Source of the DNA: Cognatilysobacter xinjiangensis
GTDB taxonomy: Bacteria; Pseudomonadota; Gammaproteobacteria; Xanthomonadales; Xanthomonadaceae
NCBI RefSeq assembly: GCF_014651995.1
Contig: NZ_BMXY01000003.1
Span: 1 to 64,000 of the forward strand
Reading direction: 5' to 3'
Length of the DNA stretch: 64,000 nt
Within the stretch, counting starts at the first letter, position 1, and each line of letters starts with the position of its first letter. A model generated the notes under the pieces. It had not been told where the DNA came from and ran no database searches. It was given only the letters and a program-made list of their open reading frames with translations. Made by a program: the position numbers and the translations under genes. Of this stretch, positions 51,029 through 60,557 are shown piece after piece.

Positions 51029-51976
51029 ATGACCGACATGCTGCCGCTGCTCCTGATCACCCATCCCGCCTGCGCGGCGCACGTGCCGCCGCCGGGCCAT
51101 GCCGAGCGCCCGGAGCGGCTCGCAGCGGTCGTCGACGCGATCCGCGACACCTATCCCGACCTGCCCTGGGCCGAGGCGCCGCTGGCGACTCGCGAACAGC
51201 TCGCGCGCGTGCACGACGACGCGCTGATCCGGCAGGTGCTGGACACGCCGGTCGCCGAAGGCACTGTGCAGCTCGATGCGGACACGTTCCTCTCGCCCGG
51301 TGCCGCCGAAGCCGCCTTGCGCGCCGCGGGTGCGGGTATTGCGGCGGTCGACGCCGTGATGTCGGGCAAGGCACGCCGCGTGTTCTGCGCGGTGCGGCCA
51401 CCCGGCCACCACGCCACGCGCGACACCGCGATGGGCTTCTGCTTCTTCGATTCGATCGCCGTCGCCGCCGCGCATGCGCTGGACGTGCACGGCCTTTCTC
51501 GCGTCGCGATCGTCGATTTCGACGTGCACCACGGCAACGGCACGCAGGCGATCTTCGAGCGCGATCCGCGCGTCGTGTTCTGCAGTTCGCACCAGCTGCC
51601 GCTGTACCCCGAGACCGGCCATGCCGACGAGCGGGGCATCGGGAACGTCTTCAACGCACCGCTGCCGCCGGGCACCAGCAGCGAGGGCTTCCGCCGCGCC
51701 TGGAGCGAGACGCTGCTGCCGGCCATCGACGCGTTCTCGCCGCAGTTGCTCTTCATTTCCGCCGGCTTCGACGCGCACCAGCGCGATCCGCTCGCGCAGC
51801 TCGAACTCGAAGCGGTCGACTATCTCTGGATCACCGGGCAGCTGCGCGAGATCTCCCGACGCCATTGCGAGGGCCGCATCGTGTCCATGCTCGAAGGCGG
51901 CTACGACCTGCAGGCGCTGGCCGAATGCGCCGCCGCGCATGCGGGCGCGCTGGTGGCGGACGGCGCGAGTTGGTGA
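51029..51976 (+). CDS. Histone deacetylase-family amidohydrolase
   Basis: A 315-residue zinc hydrolase of the HDAC/acetylpolyamine amidohydrolase superfamily. Motifs are RPPGHHAT, the zinc ligands Asp and His in VDFDVHHGNGT, and the third Asp in SAGFDAHQRD. The N-terminal HPxxxxHxPPxGHAERPER is also typical. Bacterial members deacetylate polyamines or proteins; the substrate is unknown. A 213-base spacer separates it from the adenosyltransferase. Confidence 0.9.
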   Translation: MTDMLPLLLITHPACAAHVPPPGHAERPERLAAVVDAIRDTYPDLPWAEAPLATREQLARVHDDALIRQVLDTPVAEGTVQLDADTFLSPGAAEAALRAAGAGIAAVDAVMSGKARRVFCAVRPPGHHATRDTAMGFCFFDSIAVAAAHALDVHGLSRVAIVDFDVHHGNGTQAIFERDPRVVFCSSHQLPLYPETGHADERGIGNVFNAPLPPGTSSEGFRRAWSETLLPAIDAFSPQLLFISAGFDAHQRDPLAQLELEAVDYLWITGQLREISRRHCEGRIVSMLEGGYDLQALAECAAAHAGALVADGASW

Positions 51977-51991
51977 ATCCGCGCGGCGCGG

Positions 51992-53323
51992 TCAGCGCGC
52001 CATGAACGCCTCGATCTCGTCGGCCGAGCGGGCGAGCGCGGCGGTCAGCATGCGCGCGCCGTCCTTGGTGACCAGCACGTCGTCCTCGGTGCGGATGCCG
52101 ATGCCGCGCCATTTCGCATCGACCGTCGTGTCGTTCGCATCGACGTAGAGCCCGGGCTCGATCGTGAACACCATGCCGGGTTCGAGCACGCGCGACTGCC
52201 CGTCGACGCGGTAGTCGCCGACGTCGTGCACGTCGAGGCCGAGCCAGTGGCCGGTCTTGTGGCGGTAGAAGCGCTTGTAGCTGCCGTCGGCGATCACCTT
52301 CTCGAGCTTGCCCTTGAGCAGCCCCAGCCGCAGCAGGCCTTCGGCGAGCGTCGCCACGGCGGCCTCGTGGATCGAATCCCAGACCTCGCCCGGCCGCGCC
52401 TTCGCGAGCGCGGCGGCATGTGCCTGCCCGACGAGGTCGTGCAGCGCGCGCTGCGCCGGCGAGAAACGCCCGTTCACCGGGAACGTGCGGGTGATGTCGG
52501 CGGCGTAGCCCTGCACCTCGGCGCCGGCGTCGATCAGCACCAGCTCGCCACCGCGCGCCGCGCCCGAATTCGCGTTGTAGTGCAGCACGCAGGCGTTCGC
52601 GCCCGCACCGACGATGCTGTTGTAGGCGGGCGTCGCGGCATTGCGGCGGAACACGTATTCGAGCTCGGCCTGCAGCTCGTATTCGGCGATGCCCGGGCGC
52701 GCGGCGCGCATCGCGGCCTCGTGCGCGGCGACGCTCACGTCGGCGGCCTTCTGCATCAGCTTGAGTTCGCCGGCGTCCTTGAACAGCCGCAGCTCGTCGA
52801 GCAGATGGCCGAGCTCAAGGAACTCGTGCGGCGGCTGCGCGCCACTGCGCACCTGCGCCCGTACCCGGTTGAGCCAGCCGATCAGCTTGAGGTCGAACTC
52901 GGCGTCGCGGCCGAAGTGGTAGTAGACGCGCGATCGGCCTTCCAGCAGGCCCGGCAGGATATCGTCGAGGTCGGTGATCGGATAGGCGTCGTCGACGCCG
53001 AAGGCCTCGACCGCGCCCTCGGGCCCGACGCGCGGGCCGTCCCAGCCCTCGCGCTCGGGATCGCGCTCGCGGCAGAACAGGATGGCCTCGCCGTGGCGGC
53101 GCCCGGGGATCAGCGCCAGCACGGCCTCGGGCTCCGGGAAGCCGGTGAGGTACAGCAGGTCGGAATCCTGCCGATAGGGATAGTGGGTGTCGCGGCTGCG
53201 GATGCGCTCGGCGGCGGCGGGGACGATCACGATCGCGTCGTCGCCGGCCATGCGCATCAGGTGCCTGCGACGGCGCGCGTAGGGGCTGCGCGTGTTTCGA
53301 GGTTCGGAAATCGATCGGGCCAT
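51992..53323 (-). CDS. pepP: Xaa-Pro aminopeptidase
   Basis: Cleaves the N-terminal residue before proline. The 443-residue protein matches PepP in length (E. coli 441). It has a creatinase N-domain (about 20-150) and an M24 pita-bread domain with metal ligands in IDAGAEVQGYAADITR, GHWLGLDVHD, FTIEPGLY and GIRTEDDV. The start at 53323 is preferred over an ATG 13 codons upstream because of family length. It lies downstream of ygfB, the common ygfB-pepP order. Confidence 0.95.
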   Translation of the reverse strand: MARSISEPRNTRSPYARRRRHLMRMAGDDAIVIVPAAAERIRSRDTHYPYRQDSDLLYLTGFPEPEAVLALIPGRRHGEAILFCRERDPEREGWDGPRVGPEGAVEAFGVDDAYPITDLDDILPGLLEGRSRVYYHFGRDAEFDLKLIGWLNRVRAQVRSGAQPPHEFLELGHLLDELRLFKDAGELKLMQKAADVSVAAHEAAMRAARPGIAEYELQAELEYVFRRNAATPAYNSIVGAGANACVLHYNANSGAARGGELVLIDAGAEVQGYAADITRTFPVNGRFSPAQRALHDLVGQAHAAALAKARPGEVWDSIHEAAVATLAEGLLRLGLLKGKLEKVIADGSYKRFYRHKTGHWLGLDVHDVGDYRVDGQSRVLEPGMVFTIEPGLYVDANDTTVDAKWRGIGIRTEDDVLVTKDGARMLTAALARSADEIEAFMAR

Positions 53324-53393
53324 CGTGGCGATGTTAGACGGCGTTCCACGGGGTGCAGTCACGGGCGCGGTGCGGCCGCGCGCCGTCGCGTCC

Positions 53394-53942
53394 TCAGTTC
53401 AGGCGCTGCCGGTGTTCGCGCGCGAGCACGCAGTCGCCGTGCAGCAGCAGCGCGGCCACGCGTACGAACTCCTCGATCTCCACCAGCGCTTCCTCGTCTT
53501 CCTCGTCGCCGTCCTCCTGCGGCTGCGCGGCGGCGAGCTTGGCCAGGTCGGCCAGCGCCTCGCGGCTTTCGTCCGACAGCGTGGAGGCCTGCCCGGCGGC
53601 GAGGCCGAATGCGCCGACGAAGCCGCGGCACCAGTCGAACAGCGCGCCGCTGCGCTCGACCAGCGGCGCGTCGGACTCGGGCAGCAGCAGTTCGAACTCG
53701 AAGCTTCGGTCCGACAGTTGCGCGGCAGTGATCTCGCGCAGGCGATCCAACGGCGAGCCCTCGGCGGGCGCGGCGAGGTCGCGGTCGGCGAACACCGGCG
53801 CCAGCCAGCCGCGTTCGTCGCGGCCACCGCCGGCGAGCCAGCCGCAGAGCGCGCCGTGAAGTTCGTAGGGCGAGGTGGCGAGGCCCAGACGCACGGATTC
53901 GGCATCGATCTCGGCAACGGTCGGCAGTTCGGATTCGGACAC
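53394..53942 (-). CDS. ygfB: UPF0149 family protein YgfB
   Basis: A 182-residue, all-helical UPF0149 protein with SPYELHGALCGWLAGGG and FDWCRGFVGAFGLA as family signatures and an acidic stretch (EDGDEEDEEALVEIEEF). In Pseudomonas a YgfB homologue represses ampD-linked peptidoglycan recycling (established for that organism). It lies upstream of pepP on the same strand. The adjacent ubi genes are usual partners elsewhere, and here they are 4-6 kb away. Confidence 0.9.
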   Translation of the reverse strand: MSESELPTVAEIDAESVRLGLATSPYELHGALCGWLAGGGRDERGWLAPVFADRDLAAPAEGSPLDRLREITAAQLSDRSFEFELLLPESDAPLVERSGALFDWCRGFVGAFGLAAGQASTLSDESREALADLAKLAAAQPQEDGDEEDEEALVEIEEFVRVAALLLHGDCVLAREHRQRLN

Positions 53943-54047
53943 GGTCTCGCTTCGGGCGCGATGGGGGTCGCGAGTGTAGCAACGCGACCGCGCGAGGCCG
54001 CTGGCGCGGTTGTGACGCCGCGTGAAGGCCCCCTACACTGCCGCTCG

Positions 54048-57000
54048 ATGCCTGTTCCCACCCGCTCCGTGCGTGCTCCCGTCGCCACGCGCCTGCGGGC
54101 CCAGCTCGCGATGCTGCTGCTATTCGCGACGTTGGCGTCGCCTGCCGCCGCGGCCATGCGCGAGGTCTACTTCGAGCCCGTCGGCAGCGAGCGCGGCCTG
54201 GTGCAGGGCTCGATCGGCGCGATCGCACAGGATTCACTCGGCTTCGTCTGGATCGGCACGCAGGGCGGCCTGCACCGCTACGACGGCGAGCGCTACCGCG
54301 TCTTCCGCCACGACCCGAACGACCCCGGCAGCCTGCCCGACAGCTTCGTCACCGAGATCGCCGCCGGCGACGGACCGGTCCTGTGGGTCGGTACGTTCTC
54401 GCAGTACGTGGCCCGCATGGACCTGCGCACCGGCGCGATCCGGCGCTACGGCAGCGCGGCGCCGGACCGCCGCGACGACCGCCAGGTGGTGGCCCTCGCC
54501 GCCGCGCCCGACGCGCTCTGGGTCGGCACCGTTCGCGGCCTGGACCGCCTCGATCCCGCCAGTGGGCACCGCGAGCGCCTGCTCGACCTGCCCGACCGCA
54601 CCGGCTCCCGTGGCCAGCAGTTGCTGCGCGACCGCGAGGGCCGCCTCTGGTACGCGACGGGCGCGGGGCTCTACCGCATCGAGGGCCGCACCGCACGGCG
54701 CATCGGGGACGCGGCGCCGGCCTGGTCGCTGCTGCAGGACCGCGAGGGCCGTCTGTGGGTCGGGGGCGACCGTGGCCTCGAGCGCATCGAAGGCGAGACC
54801 CGCGTGCCGGTCTGGCTCGGCGACACGCCGCGGCAACCGGCACAGGTGCGCGCGATCGTGCAGTCGCCGGACGGCCGCCTGTGGCTGTCGGCCTATCCGG
54901 ACGGCCTGCGCCGCTTCGACCCGGCCACGGGGACCGTCGGTGCGCTTCGCGCCGACCCCAGCGTGCCGGGCGCGCTGCCCGAGGACGCCATCGGGCGCCT
55001 GCTGGTCGACCGCAGCGGCACCCTCTGGGTGGGCGGGCAGTACCGCGGCGCGGCCGTCGGCGATCCGCGCGGCGCCCGCTTCGCCTACGTCACCAGCACA
55101 CCGGATGCCGACCGCCGCAGCCCCGCCGCCGACGACAGCGTGCGGGCCGTCACCGGCACGCCCGGCGCGCTGTGGATCAGTACCGACGGCGACCGCCTGC
55201 TGCGCTACGACCTCGCGACGGGCGCCTACGAGGACCTGAGCGACCGGCTCGGCGGCGGCCGTGTCGCCGCGTTCGCGCCGGGCCGCGATGGCCGGCTCTG
55301 GGCGGCCGCCTCGTCGGGCCTGTTCGAACTCGACCCCGCCACGCGACGACTCGACGCCGTGCCCCTGCCCGGTGTCGCCAAGCCCTCGTTCCGCGCACTC
55401 GTCGTCGCGCCCGACGGCGCGCTCTGGCTCGGCACCGCGGGCGACGGCGCCTACCGCTTCGTGCCGTCGACCGGCGCGCTCGAACATCACGTCGCCGGTC
55501 GCACGCTCTCGCACCCGAACGTGCACGCGCTGCTCGTCGCGCGCGACGGCCAGGTCTGGTTCGGCACCGGCGACGGCCTGGACGTGCTCGAACCGGCGAC
55601 CGGTCGCGTGCGCCATTACCGGCATTCGGCCGGCACCACCGTCGCGCTGCCCAACAACCTGGTGCGCTCCCTGCACCAGGACGCGCGCGGACGCGTCTGG
55701 ATCGGCACGCAGGGCGGACTCGCGGTCGCGCAACCGGTCGGCACCGGCGAGTGGACGCTCAGCCGACCGCTCGATGCCGACCTGCCGGGCCAACGCGGTT
55801 CGATCATCTTCTCGCTGCAGGAAGGCCCGGCCGGCACGCTGTGGGGGGGCACCGACGCCGGCCTTCTGCGCTATCGCCCCGACCTGCACGAGGCGCGCCT
55901 GTTCGGGCTCGGCGACGGCCTGCAGGACCTCGAATTCAACGGCGGCGCCGCGGGCAGGCTCAGCGACGGTCGCCTCGCCTTCGGCGGCGTGCGCGGGCTC
56001 AACCTGGTCGACCCGTCCCGCCGCGACGCCCCGGCCATCAGCCCGCCGCTGCGCCTGCTGTCGGCCCGCCTGGGCGAGCGCGAACTCGGCGAGGCCGCGC
56101 TGCGCGTGCCCGGCGGCCTCGAAGTGCCCGCCGGCGAGGACCTGCTGCGCCTGCGCATCGGCGCGCTCGACTTCGCGCCGGCCGCGCGTCCGCGTTACCG
56201 CTACCGGCTCGACGGGTTCGACCGCGGCTGGATCGACAACGGCGCCCAGCGCGAGATCACCTACTCGCGCCTGCCGCCGGGCCGCTACACATTCCGCGCG
56301 CAGACCACCGACCGCAGCGGGCGCTGGACCGAGGACGGCCTGCGCTTCGACGTCACCGTGCACGCGCCGCTGTGGCGCCATCCGCTGGTGCTCGCCGCCG
56401 CCGCGTTGCTGCTGCTGGCGCCGCTGGGGTTCGCCGGCTGGCAATGGCTGCAGCGCCGCCGCCGCGACGGCGCGCACCTGGCCGCACTGCGCGAGCGCGA
56501 GGAACGCCTGAAAGTGGCGCTCTGGGCCTCGGGCGAGCAGTTCTGGGACTACGATCTGCGCGATGGCGCCATGCACCGCGTGCGGGTGCGCGTCACCGAC
56601 GGCGACGCGCAGCTGGAAGCCGAATCGCTGCACCGGCGGAACCACCACATCCATCCCGACGACATCGAACGCGTACGCACGCAGCTGAGGCAGCACGTCC
56701 GCGGCGAGACGCCGGTGTTCGAGTCGCAGCATCGCGTCCTCGACGGCCAGGACGGCTGGACCTGGATGGGCGCGCGCGGCCGCGTGGTCGAGCAGGACGC
56801 CGACGGACGCGCCCTGCGCATCGCCGGCACCGCACGCGACATCACCGCCACGCGCCGCGCCGAGCGCGACCGCCGTGTCGCCAGCGAAGTGCTGCGCAGC
56901 ATGGCCGAAGCCGTTGCAGTGTTCGACGACGATTTCCTGTTCGTTTCGGTCAACCCGGCCTTCACCCGGATGACGGGCTACGCGGAAGCGGAAGTGGTCG

Positions 57001-58562
57001 GCCACGACACCAGCCTCATCGACAGCCGCCAGCACGATGCCGATGTCTACCGCGCCATGCGCGACGCGCTGCGCCGTGACGGCCGCTGGTCGGGCGAGCT
57101 CTGGCAGCGCCGCAAGGACGGCGGCGAATTCCTGTGCTGGCTCCAGGCCAGCGTCGTGCTCGACAGCGCCGGCCAGCGCGGCCACTGGGTCGCGGTGCTG
57201 TCCGACATCACCGACCAGAAGCGCGCCGAACAGGAACTGCGCTACCTCGCCAACTACGACACGCTGACCGGGCTGCCGAACCGCGCGATGTTGCTGGAGC
57301 GGCTGTCGCGGGCGATTGCGCGCGCCAAGCGCCAGGAAACGCGTATCGCGGTGCTGTTCCTCGACCTCGACCGCTTCAAGGACATCAACGACTCGCTCGG
57401 CCACGCTGCGGGCGACGCGATCCTGCGCGCCACCGCCGGCCGCCTGCAGCACGCGGTCGGCGGCCATCACGTGGTGGCGCGGCTCGGCGGCGACGAGTTC
57501 ACCGTGGTCATGGAGCACGTGGGCGACGCCGCCGAGGCCGAGGCGCTCGCGCGCGGCCTGCTCGCCGCGTTCGAGGCGCCGCTCGACGCCGGCGACCTGC
57601 GCGACGTCGTCGTCTCGCCGTCCATCGGCGTCGCGCTGTATCCCGAGGATGCCGACACGCCGTCGGACCTGCTCAAGCATGCCGACACCGCGATGTACCA
57701 GGCCAAGGCACTCGGCCGTCGCACCTTCATGCGCTACGCAGGCTCGATGGACGTGGAGACACGCCAGCGCGCCACGCTGTCGGCCGCCCTGCGCAAGGTG
57801 ATCGACCGCGAGGAGCTGTCGCTGGTCTACCAGCCGCGCCTGTCGCTGCGCGAGCAGCGCATCGTCGGCGTGGAGGCGCTGCTGCGCTGGAACTCGGCCG
57901 AGTTCGGCCCGGTCTCGCCCGGTCAGTTCATCCCGCTCGCGGAGGAGTCCGGGCTGATCCTCGAGATCGGCGAATGGGCGCTGCGCCATGCCTGTCGCCA
58001 GCTCAGCACCTGGCATGCGGCCGGCCTCGACATCGCGATGTCGGTGAACGTGTCGGCGCTGCAGCTGCGCCGCGGCCAGCTCGAAGGCACCATCGAACGG
58101 CTGCTCGCCGAGACCGGCCTGCCGCCCCATCGCCTCGAGATCGAGCTCACCGAAAGCGTGGTCATGGCCGAGGCCACGTGGTCGGCGCTTCACGCCATCC
58201 GCGATCTCGGCGTGCACATGTCGATCGACGACTTCGGCACCGGCTACTCGTCCTTCGCCTACCTCAAGCGCCTGCCCATCAACGCGCTGAAGATCGACCG
58301 CGAGTTCGTCGGCGACCTCACCCGCGACGCCGACGACGAGGCGATCACCAGTGCGGTCATCGCCATGGGGCATTCGCTCGGCCTGCACGTCGTCGCCGAA
58401 GGCGTGGAGACGGCCGGTCAGCTCGACTTCCTGCGCCGCCACGGGTGCGACGAGATCCAGGGCTACTGGCTGTCGCGCCCGCTCGACCCGGCAACCTGCG
58501 AGCGCTTCCTGCGCGAATGGGAGTGGGACGCCTGCATCCCGGGTGCCGTCGCCCTGCCTTGA
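54048..58562 (+). CDS. Propeller-sensor PAS-GGDEF-EAL c-di-GMP signalling protein
   Basis: A 1504-residue protein. The order is signal peptide (about 15-38), periplasmic two-component-type beta-propeller repeats (residues about 40-700, with repeats such as VWIGTQGGLHRYDGE), a Y_Y_Y domain (YRYRLDGFDRGW), one membrane helix (about 783-805), two PAS regions, GGDEF (1147-1151) and EAL (EALLRW, 1276-1278). The GGDEF is canonical without a visible RxxD I-site. The EAL keeps ELTES, DDFGTGYSS, KIDREF and AEGVET, so it could degrade c-di-GMP. The signal for the propeller is unknown. The start at 54048 gives the signal peptide; the frame opens much earlier without coding support. Confidence 0.92.
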   Translation: MPVPTRSVRAPVATRLRAQLAMLLLFATLASPAAAAMREVYFEPVGSERGLVQGSIGAIAQDSLGFVWIGTQGGLHRYDGERYRVFRHDPNDPGSLPDSFVTEIAAGDGPVLWVGTFSQYVARMDLRTGAIRRYGSAAPDRRDDRQVVALAAAPDALWVGTVRGLDRLDPASGHRERLLDLPDRTGSRGQQLLRDREGRLWYATGAGLYRIEGRTARRIGDAAPAWSLLQDREGRLWVGGDRGLERIEGETRVPVWLGDTPRQPAQVRAIVQSPDGRLWLSAYPDGLRRFDPATGTVGALRADPSVPGALPEDAIGRLLVDRSGTLWVGGQYRGAAVGDPRGARFAYVTSTPDADRRSPAADDSVRAVTGTPGALWISTDGDRLLRYDLATGAYEDLSDRLGGGRVAAFAPGRDGRLWAAASSGLFELDPATRRLDAVPLPGVAKPSFRALVVAPDGALWLGTAGDGAYRFVPSTGALEHHVAGRTLSHPNVHALLVARDGQVWFGTGDGLDVLEPATGRVRHYRHSAGTTVALPNNLVRSLHQDARGRVWIGTQGGLAVAQPVGTGEWTLSRPLDADLPGQRGSIIFSLQEGPAGTLWGGTDAGLLRYRPDLHEARLFGLGDGLQDLEFNGGAAGRLSDGRLAFGGVRGLNLVDPSRRDAPAISPPLRLLSARLGERELGEAALRVPGGLEVPAGEDLLRLRIGALDFAPAARPRYRYRLDGFDRGWIDNGAQREITYSRLPPGRYTFRAQTTDRSGRWTEDGLRFDVTVHAPLWRHPLVLAAAALLLLAPLGFAGWQWLQRRRRDGAHLAALREREERLKVALWASGEQFWDYDLRDGAMHRVRVRVTDGDAQLEAESLHRRNHHIHPDDIERVRTQLRQHVRGETPVFESQHRVLDGQDGWTWMGARGRVVEQDADGRALRIAGTARDITATRRAERDRRVASEVLRSMAEAVAVFDDDFLFVSVNPAFTRMTGYAEAEVVGHDTSLIDSRQHDADVYRAMRDALRRDGRWSGELWQRRKDGGEFLCWLQASVVLDSAGQRGHWVAVLSDITDQKRAEQELRYLANYDTLTGLPNRAMLLERLSRAIARAKRQETRIAVLFLDLDRFKDINDSLGHAAGDAILRATAGRLQHAVGGHHVVARLGGDEFTVVMEHVGDAAEAEALARGLLAAFEAPLDAGDLRDVVVSPSIGVALYPEDADTPSDLLKHADTAMYQAKALGRRTFMRYAGSMDVETRQRATLSAALRKVIDREELSLVYQPRLSLREQRIVGVEALLRWNSAEFGPVSPGQFIPLAEESGLILEIGEWALRHACRQLSTWHAAGLDIAMSVNVSALQLRRGQLEGTIERLLAETGLPPHRLEIELTESVVMAEATWSALHAIRDLGVHMSIDDFGTGYSSFAYLKRLPINALKIDREFVGDLTRDADDEAITSAVIAMGHSLGLHVVAEGVETAGQLDFLRRHGCDEIQGYWLSRPLDPATCERFLREWEWDACIPGAVALP

Positions 58563-58592
58563 TTCGCCCCCGCGCGCTGCTATCGTGGCCGC

Positions 58593-58817
58593 ATGGACGA
58601 CAGGCCCCAGACGCTCGAGCTGATCCACCGGCTGGCCCGGCGCATCGACGAACTCGGCGACCGCCTGCGACGCCTGCAGGACGAGAACCGCAGCCTGCGC
58701 CAGCAACAGGCCGAACTGGTGTCCGAGCGCGCCTCGCTGCTGGCCAAGAACGAGCAGGCCCGCGTACGCGTGGAAGCGATGATCGCGCGCCTGCGTTCGC
58801 TCGAGCAGCACACCTGA
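58593..58817 (+). CDS. TIGR02449-family coiled-coil protein (ZapB-like in shape)
   Basis: A 74-residue, highly charged helical protein with a heptad-like pattern (LARRIDELGDRLRRLQDEN). It belongs to a family often placed directly upstream of zapA, and is reminiscent of ZapB. The function is inferred: a partner in cell division. The spacing to zapA is 10 bases. Confidence 0.8.
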   Translation: MDDRPQTLELIHRLARRIDELGDRLRRLQDENRSLRQQQAELVSERASLLAKNEQARVRVEAMIARLRSLEQHT

Positions 58818-58827
58818 GCCCGCCCGC

Positions 58828-59127
58828 ATGAGCACGTCCGAACCCGTCAACGTCCGCCTGCTCGACCGCGAATACACGGTCGGCTGCACGCCCGAGCAGC
58901 GCGACGGCCTGCTCGCCGCGGCCAAGCTCCTCGACAACAAGATGCGCGAGATCCGCGGCAGCAACCGCATGGCCGCGGTCGACCGCATCGCCGTGCTCGC
59001 CGCGCTCAACATCGCGCACGAGTTCCTGCAGGTGCGCCCGGACACCCATCGCGAGCGCGACATCGCGCATTCGCTGGGCATGCTCAACCGCCGCCTCGAC
59101 GACCTGCTCGAGCAGTCCTCCGGCTGA
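58828..59127 (+). CDS. zapA: Cell division protein ZapA
   Basis: ZapA cross-links FtsZ filaments at the Z-ring. The 99-residue protein has the family start EPVNVRLLDREYTVGC, the central AAKLLDNKMREIR and the helical ALNIAHEFLQ. It is followed by 6S RNA and ygfA, the conserved order zapA-ssrS-ygfA of gammaproteobacteria. Confidence 0.93.
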   Translation: MSTSEPVNVRLLDREYTVGCTPEQRDGLLAAAKLLDNKMREIRGSNRMAAVDRIAVLAALNIAHEFLQVRPDTHRERDIAHSLGMLNRRLDDLLEQSSG

Positions 59128-59257
59128 CCTGCGCATACCGCCGCCTCGCACAGGTGCCGCGAAGGCGACGTCGCGGCACGCCACCACGCGACCATCAACC
59201 TGCTGAATTCCAGCCAGCCGCCATCCGCGCGGAAAGTGCGCGCGCGATGCCACGCGC

Positions 59258-59263
59258 TATACT
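59258..59263 (+). promoter_or_regulatory. -10 element for 6S RNA
   Basis: TATACT lies 7 bases before the predicted 6S 5' end at 59270. The bases 17 upstream do not form a good -35, so the case rests on the -10 and the transcript position. Confidence 0.5.
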
Positions 59264-59269
59264 CCGTCC

Positions 59270-59456
59270 ACGTCCTCTGCTGTGTGCGACGGCGTGTGCA
59301 AACATTCGCCTTGGCCCTTAAAAACGACACCGGGAACGTGACAACCGTCCGGCGCGCATGCCCGTCCACGAGCGGGAAGCCCGAAGATGGTCGAGCGTTC
59401 CCACTTGAACCCCGGGTTCAAGGTCGTTTCGCACGCATCGACATGGTGGAGGACTC
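59270..59456 (+). ncRNA. ssrS: 6S RNA
   Basis: A roughly 187-nt transcript that mimics an open promoter and binds sigma-70 RNA polymerase. The 5' end GTCCTC (59272-59277) pairs with GAGGAC (59449-59454). The 3' half contains CTTGAACCCCGGGTTCAAGG, close to the E. coli 6S terminal stem element CTTGAACCAAGGGTTCAAGG. The location between zapA and ygfA is the standard one. The exact ends are estimates. Confidence 0.85.
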
Positions 59457-59498
59457 CTCTTTCTCCTCGTCGCGCCTGTCCGATCCGGACGGGCCGCG

Positions 59499-60086
59499 AT
59501 GAGCGTCGATCTCCGCGCACTACGCCGCGACATCCGCTCGCGCCGCGCGGCGCTCACGCCGGCCTTCCGCATCGCCGCCGCGCAGCAGGTGGCCGCGCGT
59601 CTGTCGTCGCTCGCATCGATGCCGGCATCGGGTTACGTCGCCGGCTACTGGGCCGTTGATGGCGAGATCCCATTGCTGTCCTGGCAGACCTCGCTCGGCA
59701 GCGATCGTATCTACTGCCTGCCCGTGCTCGGCGACGATGATCGCCTGCGGTTCGCGCCCTGGCGTTCGGGCGACGCGCTCGTGTCCAACCGTTTCGGCAT
59801 CCCCGAGCCCGATGTCGAACCGACCTCGCTGCTGGACGCATCCGCGCTCGCCGCGATCGTGATGCCGCTGGTCGCATTCGACGCCAACGGCAACCGCATC
59901 GGCATGGGCGGCGGCTGGTACGACCGCACGCTCGCAGGCGTGCGCGATCGGCAACCGCGGCCGCTGCTGGTCGGCGCCGCGTACGAACTGCAGCGCGTGG
60001 ACGCGATCGCGCCCGCCGCGTGGGACGTGCCGCTCGACGCTGTCTGCACCGAATCCTCCGTCTACATCGCCCCGACCGCCGAATGA
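59499..60086 (+). CDS. ygfA: 5-formyltetrahydrofolate cyclo-ligase
   Basis: Converts 5-formyl-THF to 5,10-methenyl-THF with ATP. The 195-residue protein has the family motif NRIGMGGGWYDRTLAG and the N-terminal LRRDIRSRRAALTP. It lies 43 bases after the 6S RNA, from which it may be read through as in E. coli, and overlaps the EVE gene by ATGA. Confidence 0.93.
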   Translation: MSVDLRALRRDIRSRRAALTPAFRIAAAQQVAARLSSLASMPASGYVAGYWAVDGEIPLLSWQTSLGSDRIYCLPVLGDDDRLRFAPWRSGDALVSNRFGIPEPDVEPTSLLDASALAAIVMPLVAFDANGNRIGMGGGWYDRTLAGVRDRQPRPLLVGAAYELQRVDAIAPAAWDVPLDAVCTESSVYIAPTAE

Positions 60087-60553
60087 GTGCACGCCGCCGC
60101 TACTGGCTCATGAAATCCGAGCCCGACGCCTTCTCGATCGATGACCTGCAGCGCGTCGGCACCGAACCGTGGACCGGCGTGCGCAACTACCAGGCACGCA
60201 ATTTCATGCGCAATGGCATGCGCACCGGCGACGGCGTGCTGTTCTACCACTCCAACTGCACGCCGCCCGGCATCGTCGGTATCGCGACCGTCGCCTGCGA
60301 GGCCTACCCGGACCCGACGCAGTTCGACCGTGCGTCGCATTACTTCGACCCCAAGGCCACGCAGGAAGAGCCGCGCTGGTTCAACGTCGACGTGACGTTC
60401 GAGCGCAAGCTGTCGCGCATCATTCCGCTCGACGAGATCCGCGCGCACGCCGATGAGCTTGGCGAGGAGTTCGCGTTGGTCAAGCGCGGCAGCCGCCTGT
60501 CCGTGCTGCCGGTATCGGCAGCGCAGTGGAACCTTCTCCTGTCCCTCGAGTGA
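60083..60553 (+). CDS. EVE domain protein
   Basis: A 156-residue protein of the EVE (PUA-like) fold: [30 protein letters not shown] and [15 protein letters not shown] are conserved. EVE proteins can bind modified bases in nucleic acids; the physiological target is unknown. The ATGA overlap with ygfA and 4-base spacing to rpiA make ygfA-EVE-rpiA an operon. Confidence 0.9.
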   Translation: MSARRRYWLMKSEPDAFSIDDLQRVGTEPWTGVRNYQARNFMRNGMRTGDGVLFYHSNCTPPGIVGIATVACEAYPDPTQFDRASHYFDPKATQEEPRWFNVDVTFERKLSRIIPLDEIRAHADELGEEFALVKRGSRLSVLPVSAAQWNLLLSLE

Positions 60554-60557
60554 AACC

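Noticed and set aside
54234-59369. A 1711-codon open frame on the minus strand opposite the GGDEF-EAL gene
   Set aside because: It is antisense to a gene with clear domains, lacks any recognisable motif, and is the expected result of high G+C at third positions removing stop codons.
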